Part shown: piece after piece, positions 42,200-50,210 of the stretch
Numbering within the stretch: position 1 is the first letter of the stretch
How the letters are laid out: every line of letters begins with the position of its first letter
Source: Algoriphagus terrigena DSM 22685
GTDB taxonomy: Bacteria; Bacteroidota; Bacteroidia; Cytophagales; Cyclobacteriaceae
Length of the DNA: 51,636 bases
Direction of reading: 5' to 3'
Assembly: GCF_000429445.1 (NCBI RefSeq)
Contig: NZ_AUBW01000030.1
Coordinates: 1 to 51,636, forward strand
Made by a program: the position numbers and the translations under genes
The notes under the pieces: model-generated
Database searches by the model: none
The model's input: the letters and a program-made list of their open reading frames with translations, nothing else
What the model was told of the DNA's origin: nothing

Positions 42200-43303
42200 T
42201 TGAAAAGGATCTACATCATATCAGGCGAGCGATCTGGCGATCTCCATGCATCCAATTTGATTTTGGCCTTAAAATCTTTGGATCATTCCATTAGTTTCCG
42301 AGGAATGGGAGGTAGCTATTCCAAAGATGCCGGTGTGGAGCTGGCAGTGGATTATTCTGAAGTCGCTTTGATGGGCTTTTTGGAGGTGGTCTTGGGTTTT
42401 CGAAAAGTCCTGAAATATCTGAATTTGGTCAAAAAAGACCTGTTGGCCTATCGTCCTGATGCGCTGGTCTTGGTGGATTACGGCGGATTCAATATGAAAA
42501 TCGCAGCTTTTGCCAAGGAAAACGGACTCCCTGTCCACTACTACATTCCGCCTAAAGTCTGGGCTTGGAATCAAAAGCGGGCCTTGAAGTTGAAGACGAT
42601 TTGTGACCAGATTTATTCGATACTTCCTTTCGAGCCTGAGTTTTTTCAGAAATTCGACATGAAGGTCCATTACGTTGGAAACCCGCTTTTGGATGAAATC
42701 CGGAAGTTTAAACCGCATGATTTTTTCTTTCAGAAAAATGAACTGAGCTATCAACCGATCATTGCGTTGTTGCCGGGAAGCAGGAAACAGGAGATCGATG
42801 CGATGCTGGACCGGATGATCGCCTTGGTGAAAGAATTCCCGAATGGGCAGTTCGTGATTGCGGGGGTCGACAGTCTACCTGAGTCGGTCTATGCGCCTGC
42901 ACGAAAGGCAGGGTTGAAAGTCGTGATCAACCAAACGTATGACCTCCTAAGTCATGCCACAGCAGCGGTGGTGACCTCCGGGACGGCGACTCTCGAGACA
43001 GCACTGTTTAGAGTTCCCCAGATAGTGGTTTACAGAACCTCTGCTGTTTCTTATCTGATCGCTAAAAACCTGATCCGAGTTCCCTTTATTTCTTTGGTAA
43101 ACTTGATCGCCGGAAAAGAGGTCGTCAAAGAATTGATTCAGGATGACTTTTCTGTAGAGAAGATCCGCGCTGAGTTGAACCTGATTTTCTCGAATGTGGT
43201 GTACAAAGGCGAGATGCTCCAAGGGTATGATTTGATCCAGGAGCGAATAGGAGAGGGTAGTGCCTCGCAAACCACCGCTAAACTGCTTTTGGATTCCCTA
43301 TAA
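42200..43303 (+). CDS. lpxB: Lipid-A-disaccharide synthase
   Basis: A 367-residue GT19 enzyme that joins UDP-2,3-diacylglucosamine and lipid X in lipid A synthesis. The start is TTG at 42200, since the family begins MKRIYIISGERSGDLHASNL and no ATG fits. Motifs: GERSGDLHAS, FRGMGG, VDYGGFNMKIA, YYIPPKVWAWNQKR, VGNPLLDE, LLPGSRKQEI and TSGTATLETALF. The length is close to the 380 residues of E. coli LpxB. It lies after the queD terminator; no other lpx gene is adjacent. Confidence 0.95.
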   Translation: MKRIYIISGERSGDLHASNLILALKSLDHSISFRGMGGSYSKDAGVELAVDYSEVALMGFLEVVLGFRKVLKYLNLVKKDLLAYRPDALVLVDYGGFNMKIAAFAKENGLPVHYYIPPKVWAWNQKRALKLKTICDQIYSILPFEPEFFQKFDMKVHYVGNPLLDEIRKFKPHDFFFQKNELSYQPIIALLPGSRKQEIDAMLDRMIALVKEFPNGQFVIAGVDSLPESVYAPARKAGLKVVINQTYDLLSHATAAVVTSGTATLETALFRVPQIVVYRTSAVSYLIAKNLIRVPFISLVNLIAGKEVVKELIQDDFSVEKIRAELNLIFSNVVYKGEMLQGYDLIQERIGEGSASQTTAKLLLDSL

Positions 43304-43308
43304 AAAAG

Positions 43309-43340
43309 AAACCCTGCCTCGATTGAAGCAGGGTTTTGTG
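43309..43340. terminator. Bidirectional terminator between lpxB and clpX
   Basis: AAACCCTGC (43309-43317) and GCAGGGTTT (43328-43336) form a 9-bp stem with an A-rich left flank and T-rich right flank. Confidence 0.88.
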
Positions 43341-43342
43341 CT

Positions 43343-44569
43343 TTATGCGACCTGAAGTCGCTTGAATTTCGATTTGTCAAATTTGGATCGGGCGTATGCT
43401 TCGTCAATCACCAATTCCTTGATCGAATCGTCCGAAGGTACTTCATACATCGCATCGGTAACGATCGCTTCGCAGATAGACCGAAGTCCACGCGCACCGA
43501 GATTATACTCTACTGCCTTGTCTACGATATAGTCCAGCGCATTGTCTTCGAATGTCAGCGTCACGCCTTCCATTGCCAACAACTTGGTGTACTGTTTTAC
43601 CAAAGCATTTTTGGGCTCGGTGAGTATTCGCTTCAATGCATCCTTGTGCAAGGGATCCAGATGAGTCAGCACAGGAAGTCGTCCGATCAGCTCAGGAATC
43701 AATCCAAAGGCTTTCAAGTCCTGCGCGGTCACATACTGAAGCAGGTTCTCTCGATCTGCCTGAGGCGTGTCGCTGGATTTATTGAAGCCCATCGGCTGGG
43801 AGTTCATTCGCTTGCCGATGTGCCGGGCAATCCCGTCAAATGCACCTCCGCAGATAAAGAGGATATTCTCCGTGTTTACGGTGATCATCTTCTGGTCAGG
43901 ATGCTTTCGACCTCCTTGCGGCGGTACGTTGACCATCGTTCCTTCCAACAGCTTTAGCATCGCCTGCTGGACGCCTTCGCCGCTCACATCACGGGTGATG
44001 GAAGGGTTGTCGGATTTGCGGGCGATCTTGTCGAGTTCATCGATGTAGACGATCCCGCGCTCTGCAGCTTCGACGTTGTAATCTGCCGACTGCAGCAAGC
44101 GGGTCAAGATGCTTTCCACGTCTTCTCCGACATAGCCAGCCTCAGTGAGTACTGTTGCGTCGGCGATGCAGAATGGGACTTCCAGGATTTTCGCAAGGGT
44201 TTTTGCCAAGTAGGTTTTACCGGTTCCGGTGTCTCCCACCATGATAATATTGGACTTTTCAATCTTGATTTCATCATGATCGTCTTTTTGCTGAAGACGC
44301 TTGTAGTGGTTGTAAACCGCGACGGTCAACACTTTCTTTGCTTCCTCTTGGCCAATGACATATTGATCCAAGTAGGAGGTGAGCTCCTTGGGCTTCTTAA
44401 GTTTAAACTTAGGTTTGTTGGCAGTCGTCTTCTTGGTTTTTGCTTCTTCGCCAAGAATATTATACGCCTGGTCGATGCAGAAATTACAGATATGGGCCGA
44501 AATGCCCGATACCATCAGATCTACATCTTTTTTGTTTCTACCGCAAAAGGAGCAGGTAACTTGAGCCAT
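43343..44569 (-). CDS. clpX: ATP-dependent Clp protease ATP-binding subunit ClpX
   Basis: A 408-residue AAA+ unfoldase. The N-terminal zinc domain has CSFCGR and CNFC (four Cys). The Walker A is GDTGTGKT, Walker B IVYIDELDK, and the pore loops GYVGEDVES and GRKHPDQ (RKH loop). The ClpP-binding loop is in the segment around RLPVLTHL, an IGF-like IGRLPV. It delivers unfolded proteins to ClpP. It starts 2 nt after the clpP stop, so the two are one transcript. The order tig, clpP, clpX is common in bacteria. Confidence 0.98.
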   Translation of the reverse strand: MAQVTCSFCGRNKKDVDLMVSGISAHICNFCIDQAYNILGEEAKTKKTTANKPKFKLKKPKELTSYLDQYVIGQEEAKKVLTVAVYNHYKRLQQKDDHDEIKIEKSNIIMVGDTGTGKTYLAKTLAKILEVPFCIADATVLTEAGYVGEDVESILTRLLQSADYNVEAAERGIVYIDELDKIARKSDNPSITRDVSGEGVQQAMLKLLEGTMVNVPPQGGRKHPDQKMITVNTENILFICGGAFDGIARHIGKRMNSQPMGFNKSSDTPQADRENLLQYVTAQDLKAFGLIPELIGRLPVLTHLDPLHKDALKRILTEPKNALVKQYTKLLAMEGVTLTFEDNALDYIVDKAVEYNLGARGLRSICEAIVTDAMYEVPSDDSIKELVIDEAYARSKFDKSKFKRLQVA

Positions 44570-44571
44570 GC

Positions 44572-45243
44572 TTATACTTTTTTAACTAATACTTCGTCGA
44601 TCAGGCCGTAATCTTTGGCCTCTTGAGCTTTCAACCAATAATCACGGTCTGAGTCTCTGTCAATTTCTTCGTAGGTTTTGCCGGTATGATTGGCAAGGAT
44701 CTGATACAATTCTTCTCTCATGGAGAGGATCAGTTTCAGGGAGATCTCCATATCTCTGGATTGGCCCTGCATCCCGCCAGAAGGCTGGTGAATCATCACG
44801 CGGGAATGCTGAAGCGCAGACCGTTTGTTTTTTGCTCCGCCTGCCAAAAGCACCGCACCCATAGAGGCCGCGATTCCTGTACAGATCGTAGCAACGTCCG
44901 GTCCGATGTATTGCATGGTGTCATAGATCCCGAGTCCAGCAGTCACTGAGCCGCCTGGACTGTTGACATAGAGTAGGACGTCTTTTTTCGCATCTACAGA
45001 TTCAAGGAAAAGCAACTGAGCCACGATGATATTGGCGATGTGATCGTCAATGCCGGTGCCCAAGAAGATAATCCGATCCATGATCAGCCGTGAAAAGACA
45101 TCGATCTCACGGAAATTCTGTGGTCTTTCCTCGATCACAGAGCGGGTCATGTTTTCGATATGCTGGGTATATTGGTCAAAAGCGGTTCCGCTGACGCCTT
45201 GGTTGTGAATGGCGTATTTTCTGAATTCTTCTTTGTTAATCAT
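44572..45243 (-). CDS. clpP: ATP-dependent Clp protease proteolytic subunit ClpP
   Basis: I choose ATG 45243 (MINKEEFRKYAIHNQ), which leaves a short propeptide; the frame to 45300 runs through the tig terminator. The product has 223 residues. The catalytic triad is Ser127 in GIAASMGAVLL, His152 in MIHQPSGG and Asp201, with the same spacing as in E. coli ClpP (25 and 74). It forms the barrel that ClpX feeds. It has its own weak -7 element TATTTTTG on the minus strand (45264-45271). Confidence 0.98.
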   Translation of the reverse strand: MINKEEFRKYAIHNQGVSGTAFDQYTQHIENMTRSVIEERPQNFREIDVFSRLIMDRIIFLGTGIDDHIANIIVAQLLFLESVDAKKDVLLYVNSPGGSVTAGLGIYDTMQYIGPDVATICTGIAASMGAVLLAGGAKNKRSALQHSRVMIHQPSGGMQGQSRDMEISLKLILSMREELYQILANHTGKTYEEIDRDSDRDYWLKAQEAKDYGLIDEVLVKKV

Positions 45244-45268
45244 TTTCGAGTTTGTTGTGGTAACAAAA

Positions 45269-45297
45269 ATAAAAAAGTCCTTTATAAAAGGACTTTT
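45269..45297 (-). terminator. Intrinsic terminator of tig
   Basis: AAAAGTCCTTT (45273-45283) and AAAGGACTTTT (45287-45297) form an 11-bp stem; the minus strand continues with a T-rich run. So tig and clpPX are separate units or linked by partial read-through. Confidence 0.85.
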
Positions 45298-45318
45298 CAA
45301 TATAACTCTCTAATCGAT

Positions 45319-46647
45319 TTACTTCTCTAAAAGTTCCTTGAATTCGTCAATGGAAATGGTCTTTTCCGTCAGATCGATTTTCTCCTGAACGAACGCCAGG
45401 ACTTTTTCATTCTGTACCGAAGTCAGCATATTCATGTAATTCTGACCTTCATTTCCTTTCAGGTAGTTGTCTACAAACATATCCATGCTTGCTTCCAGCT
45501 GAGAACCAAGGCCTGAGGATGCAAACTGCTCACGAACCATCTCTTTGGTTTTTTCGATCACGTCTTCGTGTTCTGCCTGGATCGAATTGTCTTTTGCGAT
45601 CTGATTGGAGATCAGTGACCAAGTCAATTGATTCGCATAAAGCGGATATTCGTTTTCTACGTCGGCTTCAGAGACTTTGCCTTGGTTTGCTTTGAGCAAC
45701 CATTCTTTCAGGAAAGCTTCCGGCAGATCGAGGTTTGCTTTTGCAACCAATACTTTTTTCAGCTCTTCATCCGTGAAGACTTTAGACTCACGGTTGTAGC
45801 TGTCTTGAAGCGTTTCTTTCACTTTAGCAGTGAATTCTTCCTCAGAAGCTACGGTCTCAGGACCAAAGATTTTATCGAAAAACTCCTGATTCAATTCAGC
45901 AGCTTCTGTTCTATTGATGTTTTTCACTTCGAAAGTAAATGCTCCGGAAGCCTCAGCTGCCTCTTCGTCGGTCAATCCGAAGGCTTCAGACCATTCGTCT
46001 TTCTTCACGTCTTTTGCTTGAAATTCAACGACCGCGTCTTTGCTTAATCCGATGAATTTGGCAGCAAGCTTCTTAGAAAGTTTTGAGGTTGGGAGAGAAA
46101 GAGTCTTTGTAAATTCTCCTTCAGTAGCCTTCAGATCACCATAGATATTGTCGTTGGCCTCGCTCACTTCAGGATTGGTGCTGTTGCCGTATTGAGACTT
46201 CAGATTTTCGATGGTCTCGTTGACCAACTTTTCGTCTACTTGTATGGAATACTTGGTTCCCTTGGTAGTGTTGTCTAAAGCGACATTGACAGAATCGACA
46301 AATCCGATCTTGTATTCGAAATCGAATTCTTTCTGGGTTTTCCAGTCAATGGAGTTGTCTTCTTTTTCGACAGGAAGCGGTTCGCCGAGAATTCTAAAAG
46401 TTTGCTCCTTCAGGTACGTGTTCAAGGACTCGCCGAGGATTGCGTTGATTTCATCGACCAAGATAGAAACACCATACATTCCTTTAACCATGGAGATGGG
46501 TGCTTTGCCTGGACGGAAGCCTTTGATGGCTGCCTTTTTAGCGTAGTCCTTCAGTTTGGCATCAACCTTTGGTTGATAATCTGCTTCGTTTAGCGTAATT
46601 TTAATTGAAGCTTGATTTGCGGAGTGCTTGTCTAATGTAATTTCCAA
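45319..46647 (-). CDS. tig: Trigger factor
   Basis: A 442-residue ribosome-associated chaperone. The start is TTG at 46647, as the family N-terminus (MEITLDKHSANQASIKITLN) begins here. The ribosome-binding loop is GFRPGKAP (about 43-50), the Bacteroidota form of GFRxGKxP. The middle PPIase domain is degenerate: the canonical FKBP active-site residues are not clear, as usual for Bacteroidota. The C-terminal arms (about 270-440) are helical. It catches nascent chains near the exit tunnel. It lies upstream of clpP but has its own terminator. Confidence 0.95.
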   Translation of the reverse strand: MEITLDKHSANQASIKITLNEADYQPKVDAKLKDYAKKAAIKGFRPGKAPISMVKGMYGVSILVDEINAILGESLNTYLKEQTFRILGEPLPVEKEDNSIDWKTQKEFDFEYKIGFVDSVNVALDNTTKGTKYSIQVDEKLVNETIENLKSQYGNSTNPEVSEANDNIYGDLKATEGEFTKTLSLPTSKLSKKLAAKFIGLSKDAVVEFQAKDVKKDEWSEAFGLTDEEAAEASGAFTFEVKNINRTEAAELNQEFFDKIFGPETVASEEEFTAKVKETLQDSYNRESKVFTDEELKKVLVAKANLDLPEAFLKEWLLKANQGKVSEADVENEYPLYANQLTWSLISNQIAKDNSIQAEHEDVIEKTKEMVREQFASSGLGSQLEASMDMFVDNYLKGNEGQNYMNMLTSVQNEKVLAFVQEKIDLTEKTISIDEFKELLEK

Positions 46648-46676
46648 GGTGTATAAAATTAAACAGATGATGAACT

Positions 46677-46728
46677 AAAAACCCCCAATCTCTTTCCTGT
46701 CTGAACTTAAACAGTGAGTGATTGAGGG
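46677..46728 (-). terminator. Intrinsic terminator of tRNA-Leu
   Basis: On the minus strand CCCTCAATC (46720-46728) pairs with GATTGGGGG (46682-46690) with one G-T pair, followed by five T (46677-46681). The loop is about 29 nt. It starts 11 nt after the tRNA. Confidence 0.75.
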
Positions 46729-46738
46729 CTTGATACTG

Positions 46739-46820
46739 TGCGGATAGAGGGACTCGAACCCCCATGCCTCGCGGCGCTAGATCCTAAGTCTAGTGCGTCT
46801 ACCAATTTCGCCACATCCGC
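46739..46820 (-). tRNA. tRNA-Leu (anticodon UAG)
   Basis: Minus-strand reading starts GCGGATGTGGCGAAATTGG and ends CCCTCTATCCGC plus discriminator A (46739). The acceptor stem pairs 7 bp with one G-T. The anticodon loop CTTAGGA gives UAG, reading CUA and other CUN leucine codons. A long variable arm (GCCGCGAGGCATG region) is typical of a class II tRNA. The 3' CCA is not encoded, so it must be added by the CCA enzyme. Confidence 0.96.
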
Positions 46821-46879
46821 ATTGGAACCAATCAGACCGAGATTATTTGAACAATGATCTCCTTTTCCAATTGTGGATG

Positions 46880-46912
46880 CAAAGGTAAAGACATATTTTA
46901 ATTTTTTACAAA
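46880..46912 (-). promoter_or_regulatory. Bacteroidota-type promoter for tRNA-Leu
   Basis: On the minus strand TTTG (46909-46912), 21-nt spacer, TACCTTTG (46880-46887). It is a full match to TTTG-N19-23-TAnnTTTG, about 60 nt upstream of the mature tRNA. Confidence 0.75.
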
Positions 46913-46986
46913 TCACCGAAAAAATATTTCCCAAAAATGTGGAATGATTTAATCCCTGTACCAATTTTGAATAAAATTCCACCCTT

Positions 46987-49203
46987 ATGATCCCTGTGGA
47001 CGTCGAAGAAGAGCGAAAGGAAATACTCAAACGATATCGAAGATTGCTCAAGCAGGCCAAGCCTATCTTGAAGCAGAATGATACCAAACTGATCAAAAAG
47101 GCTTTTAACATCTCCTTGGAGGCGCATAAGGACATGCGCCGGAAGTCCGGTGAACCTTATATCTATCACCCGCTGGAGGTCGCGCTGGTCTGCGTAGAGG
47201 AGATTGGCTTGGGTACTACCTCGATCATCGCGGCATTGCTGCATGATGTGGTCGAGGATACCGACATGGAATTGGATGATATCGAGCGCGAATTCGGTCA
47301 CAAAGTCATGACCATCATCGACGGGCTGACCAAGATCTCGGGAGTGTTTGAATATGGGAGTTCGCAGCAAGCCGAAAACTTCCGAAAGATGCTTCTCACA
47401 CTCTCGGACGACGTGCGTGTTATCCTGATAAAGCTGGCTGATCGACTCAATAATATGCGGACGCTCTCGAGTATGCCGCGGCACAAGCAGCTCAAGATTG
47501 CTTCGGAGACCATGTATCTCTATGCACCGTTGGCTCATCGCCTTGGGCTGTATGCGATCAAGTCCGAGCTCGAAGATTTGTATCTTAAGTTCACCGACAC
47601 GGACACCTACGTAGACATTGTCAAAAAGATCAACGAGTCCAAAAGCTATCGGAACAAATTCATCAAGACCTTCATTCAGCCGATAGAGGATGAATTGACG
47701 AGGCAAAATTTCAAATTCACGATCAAAGGAAGACCCAAATCTGTGTACTCCATCTACAACAAGATGAAGAAACAGGGGATTCCTTTCGAGGAAGTGTACG
47801 ACCTGTTTGCCATTCGGATTATCCTCGATTGTGAGCTTGAAAACGAAAAGGCGGATTCTTGGCAGGTATATTCGATCGTGACTGACTATTACCGGCCGAA
47901 TCCAGATCGGCTGCGAGACTGGATCAGCACACCCCGATCTAATGGGTACGAGTCACTGCACACGACTGTCATGAGCAACACCGGTCAGTGGGTCGAAGTC
48001 CAGATCCGCACCGAGCGGATGGATGAGATCGCTGAGCGGGGCTATGCAGCACACTGGAAGTACAAGGATCGGGAAAACTCCGGAAGATCTGGATCCGGAC
48101 TCGACGATTGGATCGGACAGGTGCGGGCTATTTTGGAGTCCAACGATGGCAATGCCATTGAGTTTATGGACGACTTCCGGGGGAATCTATTTCACGACGA
48201 AGTATTTGTATTTACGCCCAAAGGGGATTTGAAAGTCCTGCCCGTGGGTGCCACGGCATTGGATTTTGCTTTCGAGATCCACACAGAAATTGGAGCGAAG
48301 TGCATCGGAGCCAAGGTCAACCAGCGCCTCGTGCCGATTAGTCATAAGCTGAAGAATGGAGATCAGGTGGAAATCCTGACTTCCGGGAAGCAAAAACCTA
48401 CCGAAGACTGGCTGAATAACGTCGTCACTTCCAGAGCCAAAGCCAAGATCAAAGATGCGCTCCGCGAGGAAAAGAAGTCAGCAATTTTGGATGGACGGGA
48501 GATCGTGCAGCGAAAGCTCAAAGCGATGAAGATGGAATTTAATTCGGAAAGGGTGGAGCAGTTGCGAGCCTTTTTTGAGTTGAAAACCGCGAATGAATTC
48601 TATTATCGGGTGGGAAAAGGCATCATCGACCCGACCTCCATCAAGTCATTTAAGGACTTTAAGGAGAACCAAAAGGCCAAAAGTAAAAGCGGCGAAAAAG
48701 TCAAAGACGAATCTTCTTTTACCAAAGAGATCAAAAACCTCAAAGGATCAGAGCACGACCAGCTGCTGATTGGAGAGGATATGGATGTGGTAGACTATAT
48801 CTTGGCCAAATGCTGCAACCCGATTCCGGGTGACGACGTGTTCGGCTTTGTGACGATCAATGAAGGCATCAAGATCCACAGGACGTCCTGTCCAAATGCG
48901 CTGGAATTACTCTCCAATCACGGCAACCGGGTCATCAAAGCACGCTGGACGAGCCAAAAGGAAATCGCGTTTCTCGTCGGCCTCAAGATTCTCGGAACAG
49001 ATCGGGTCGGACTCATCAACGACGTCACCAAGGTGATCTCGAATGAACTTAAGGTGAATATGCGCTCGATCACGGTAGATTCTGACGCAGGGATTTTTGA
49101 GGGGGCGATCAAGCTGTACGTCCACAGTACCGAACATCTGGATCATTTGATCAAAAATCTCCTGCAGGTAGATGGGATCATCAAAGTCTCTCGTTTTGAC
49201 TGA
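46987..49203 (+). CDS. rsh: Bifunctional (p)ppGpp synthetase/hydrolase (RelA/SpoT homologue)
   Basis: A 738-residue stringent-response enzyme. The HD hydrolase domain (about 25-200) is intact, with YIYHPLEVA (His61) and ALLHDVVEDTD (His86-Asp87). The synthetase domain (about 235-350) has GRPKSVYSIYNKM, DLFAIRIILD and GYESLHTTV. The TGS domain follows (about 400-460, VFVFTPKGDLKVLP), then a helical zone and zinc-finger-like region (KCCNPIPGDDVFGFV). A C-terminal ACT domain is at about 660-738. Intact HD and synthetase motifs suggest both activities. It is followed by the Fur-family gene after 50 nt. Confidence 0.97.
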   Translation: MIPVDVEEERKEILKRYRRLLKQAKPILKQNDTKLIKKAFNISLEAHKDMRRKSGEPYIYHPLEVALVCVEEIGLGTTSIIAALLHDVVEDTDMELDDIEREFGHKVMTIIDGLTKISGVFEYGSSQQAENFRKMLLTLSDDVRVILIKLADRLNNMRTLSSMPRHKQLKIASETMYLYAPLAHRLGLYAIKSELEDLYLKFTDTDTYVDIVKKINESKSYRNKFIKTFIQPIEDELTRQNFKFTIKGRPKSVYSIYNKMKKQGIPFEEVYDLFAIRIILDCELENEKADSWQVYSIVTDYYRPNPDRLRDWISTPRSNGYESLHTTVMSNTGQWVEVQIRTERMDEIAERGYAAHWKYKDRENSGRSGSGLDDWIGQVRAILESNDGNAIEFMDDFRGNLFHDEVFVFTPKGDLKVLPVGATALDFAFEIHTEIGAKCIGAKVNQRLVPISHKLKNGDQVEILTSGKQKPTEDWLNNVVTSRAKAKIKDALREEKKSAILDGREIVQRKLKAMKMEFNSERVEQLRAFFELKTANEFYYRVGKGIIDPTSIKSFKDFKENQKAKSKSGEKVKDESSFTKEIKNLKGSEHDQLLIGEDMDVVDYILAKCCNPIPGDDVFGFVTINEGIKIHRTSCPNALELLSNHGNRVIKARWTSQKEIAFLVGLKILGTDRVGLINDVTKVISNELKVNMRSITVDSDAGIFEGAIKLYVHSTEHLDHLIKNLLQVDGIIKVSRFD

Positions 49204-49253
49204 TGGAATCTTTTATAAGAGACAAAAGTTATATTTGAAAAAAAACGCAGAAA

Positions 49254-49742
49254 ATGCCTTTGAATACCGCACATTTCGAAGAGGTCAAAAAGATATTTAC
49301 CGCCTATCTGGAAAACCAAAAGCTCCGAAAAACTCCTGAACGCTATGCGATTTTGGAGGAGATATATAGCCGAACCGGTCATTTTGATGTAGAGGGGCTT
49401 TACATCAGCATGAAGAACAAGAACTATCGCGTCAGCCGTGCGACGGTTTACAATACCCTCGATTTGCTGGTAGAGTGTGATCTGGTGACGAAACACCAGT
49501 TTGGTAAAAACCTGGCCCAATTCGAGAAATCCTACGGATACAAACAGCACGATCACATGATCTGCGTGGAGTGCGGCAAAGTCTATGAATTTTGTGATCC
49601 TCGCATCCAAAATATCCAGAATACCGTTGCAGAAATACTCCAGTTCAAAGTCCTCCATCATTCGTTGATGCTGTATGGACAGTGTAATAATGGTGACTGC
49701 AAATCCGCAAAAACAGAAGAACAGCATGAAACTAAGCTATAA
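49254..49742 (+). CDS. Fur-family metal- or peroxide-responsive repressor
   Basis: A 162-residue protein. The winged helix (about 10-85) contains LRKTPERYAILEEIY and YRVSRATVYNTLDLL, the recognition helix of Fur proteins. The metal region has KQHDHMICVECGKV with His99, Asp100, His101, and structural zinc cysteines at 104 and 107. A second pair, Cys144 and Cys149, lies in CNNGDC. This four-Cys zinc site occurs in Fur, PerR and Zur, so the signal cannot be fixed. A -7-like TATATTTG lies at 49230-49237. The STAS gene overlaps its 3' end by 17 nt. Confidence 0.93.
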   Translation: MPLNTAHFEEVKKIFTAYLENQKLRKTPERYAILEEIYSRTGHFDVEGLYISMKNKNYRVSRATVYNTLDLLVECDLVTKHQFGKNLAQFEKSYGYKQHDHMICVECGKVYEFCDPRIQNIQNTVAEILQFKVLHHSLMLYGQCNNGDCKSAKTEEQHETKL

Positions 49743-50067
49743 AACCAGTAAAGACGAGCGCGCCCACTACCTGGCTATTGAGGGAGATCTCATTGGGGAT
49801 GAAGTGGGCCCAAAACTGGTAGAGGTCGTTTCAGACGCTATTCAGGAGGGTGCTAAAACCTTTGTGATCGACCTGAGCGAAGTGCGGTATATAAGTTCCA
49901 GCGGGATCGGATTGCTGATCACCATGCTGACTAAGATGAGGAATGTAGGTGGTGAAGTGTTTTTGACATCGCCCTCTGAGCACGTGAAGAAGCTGCTGAT
50001 TATCACCAAGCTCAACAATATTTTTACGGTGTATGACTCGGTAGCCGATTTCAAAGCCAAGAATTGA
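49726..50067 (+). CDS. STAS-domain protein (anti-sigma-factor-antagonist type)
   Basis: I take ATG 49726 (MKLSYKTSKDERAHYLAIEG); it overlaps the Fur-family stop by 17 nt, and the frame from 49675 adds residues unlike the family. The product has 113 residues. The core VIDLSEVRYISSSGIGLL holds the phospho-acceptor serine, aligned as Ser58 with SpoIIAA, where the usual preceding Asp is a Ser. That may change kinase recognition. No partner kinase or PP2C phosphatase gene lies nearby. Overlap implies translation coupled to the regulator gene. Confidence 0.9.
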   Translation: MKLSYKTSKDERAHYLAIEGDLIGDEVGPKLVEVVSDAIQEGAKTFVIDLSEVRYISSSGIGLLITMLTKMRNVGGEVFLTSPSEHVKKLLIITKLNNIFTVYDSVADFKAKN

Positions 50068-50210
50068 AACCTGAGCTCCTGTAAGCGCCTGTTGCCATTT
50101 TTTGAAATGCTCCGAGATAATAAATAGATTGTTTCCCTTGGTTTTCTATGGCCTTATCGCAAATTTCGCGCTTCAAAAAACATTGCTTAAACGATTAGAC
50201 TGCACATCAA

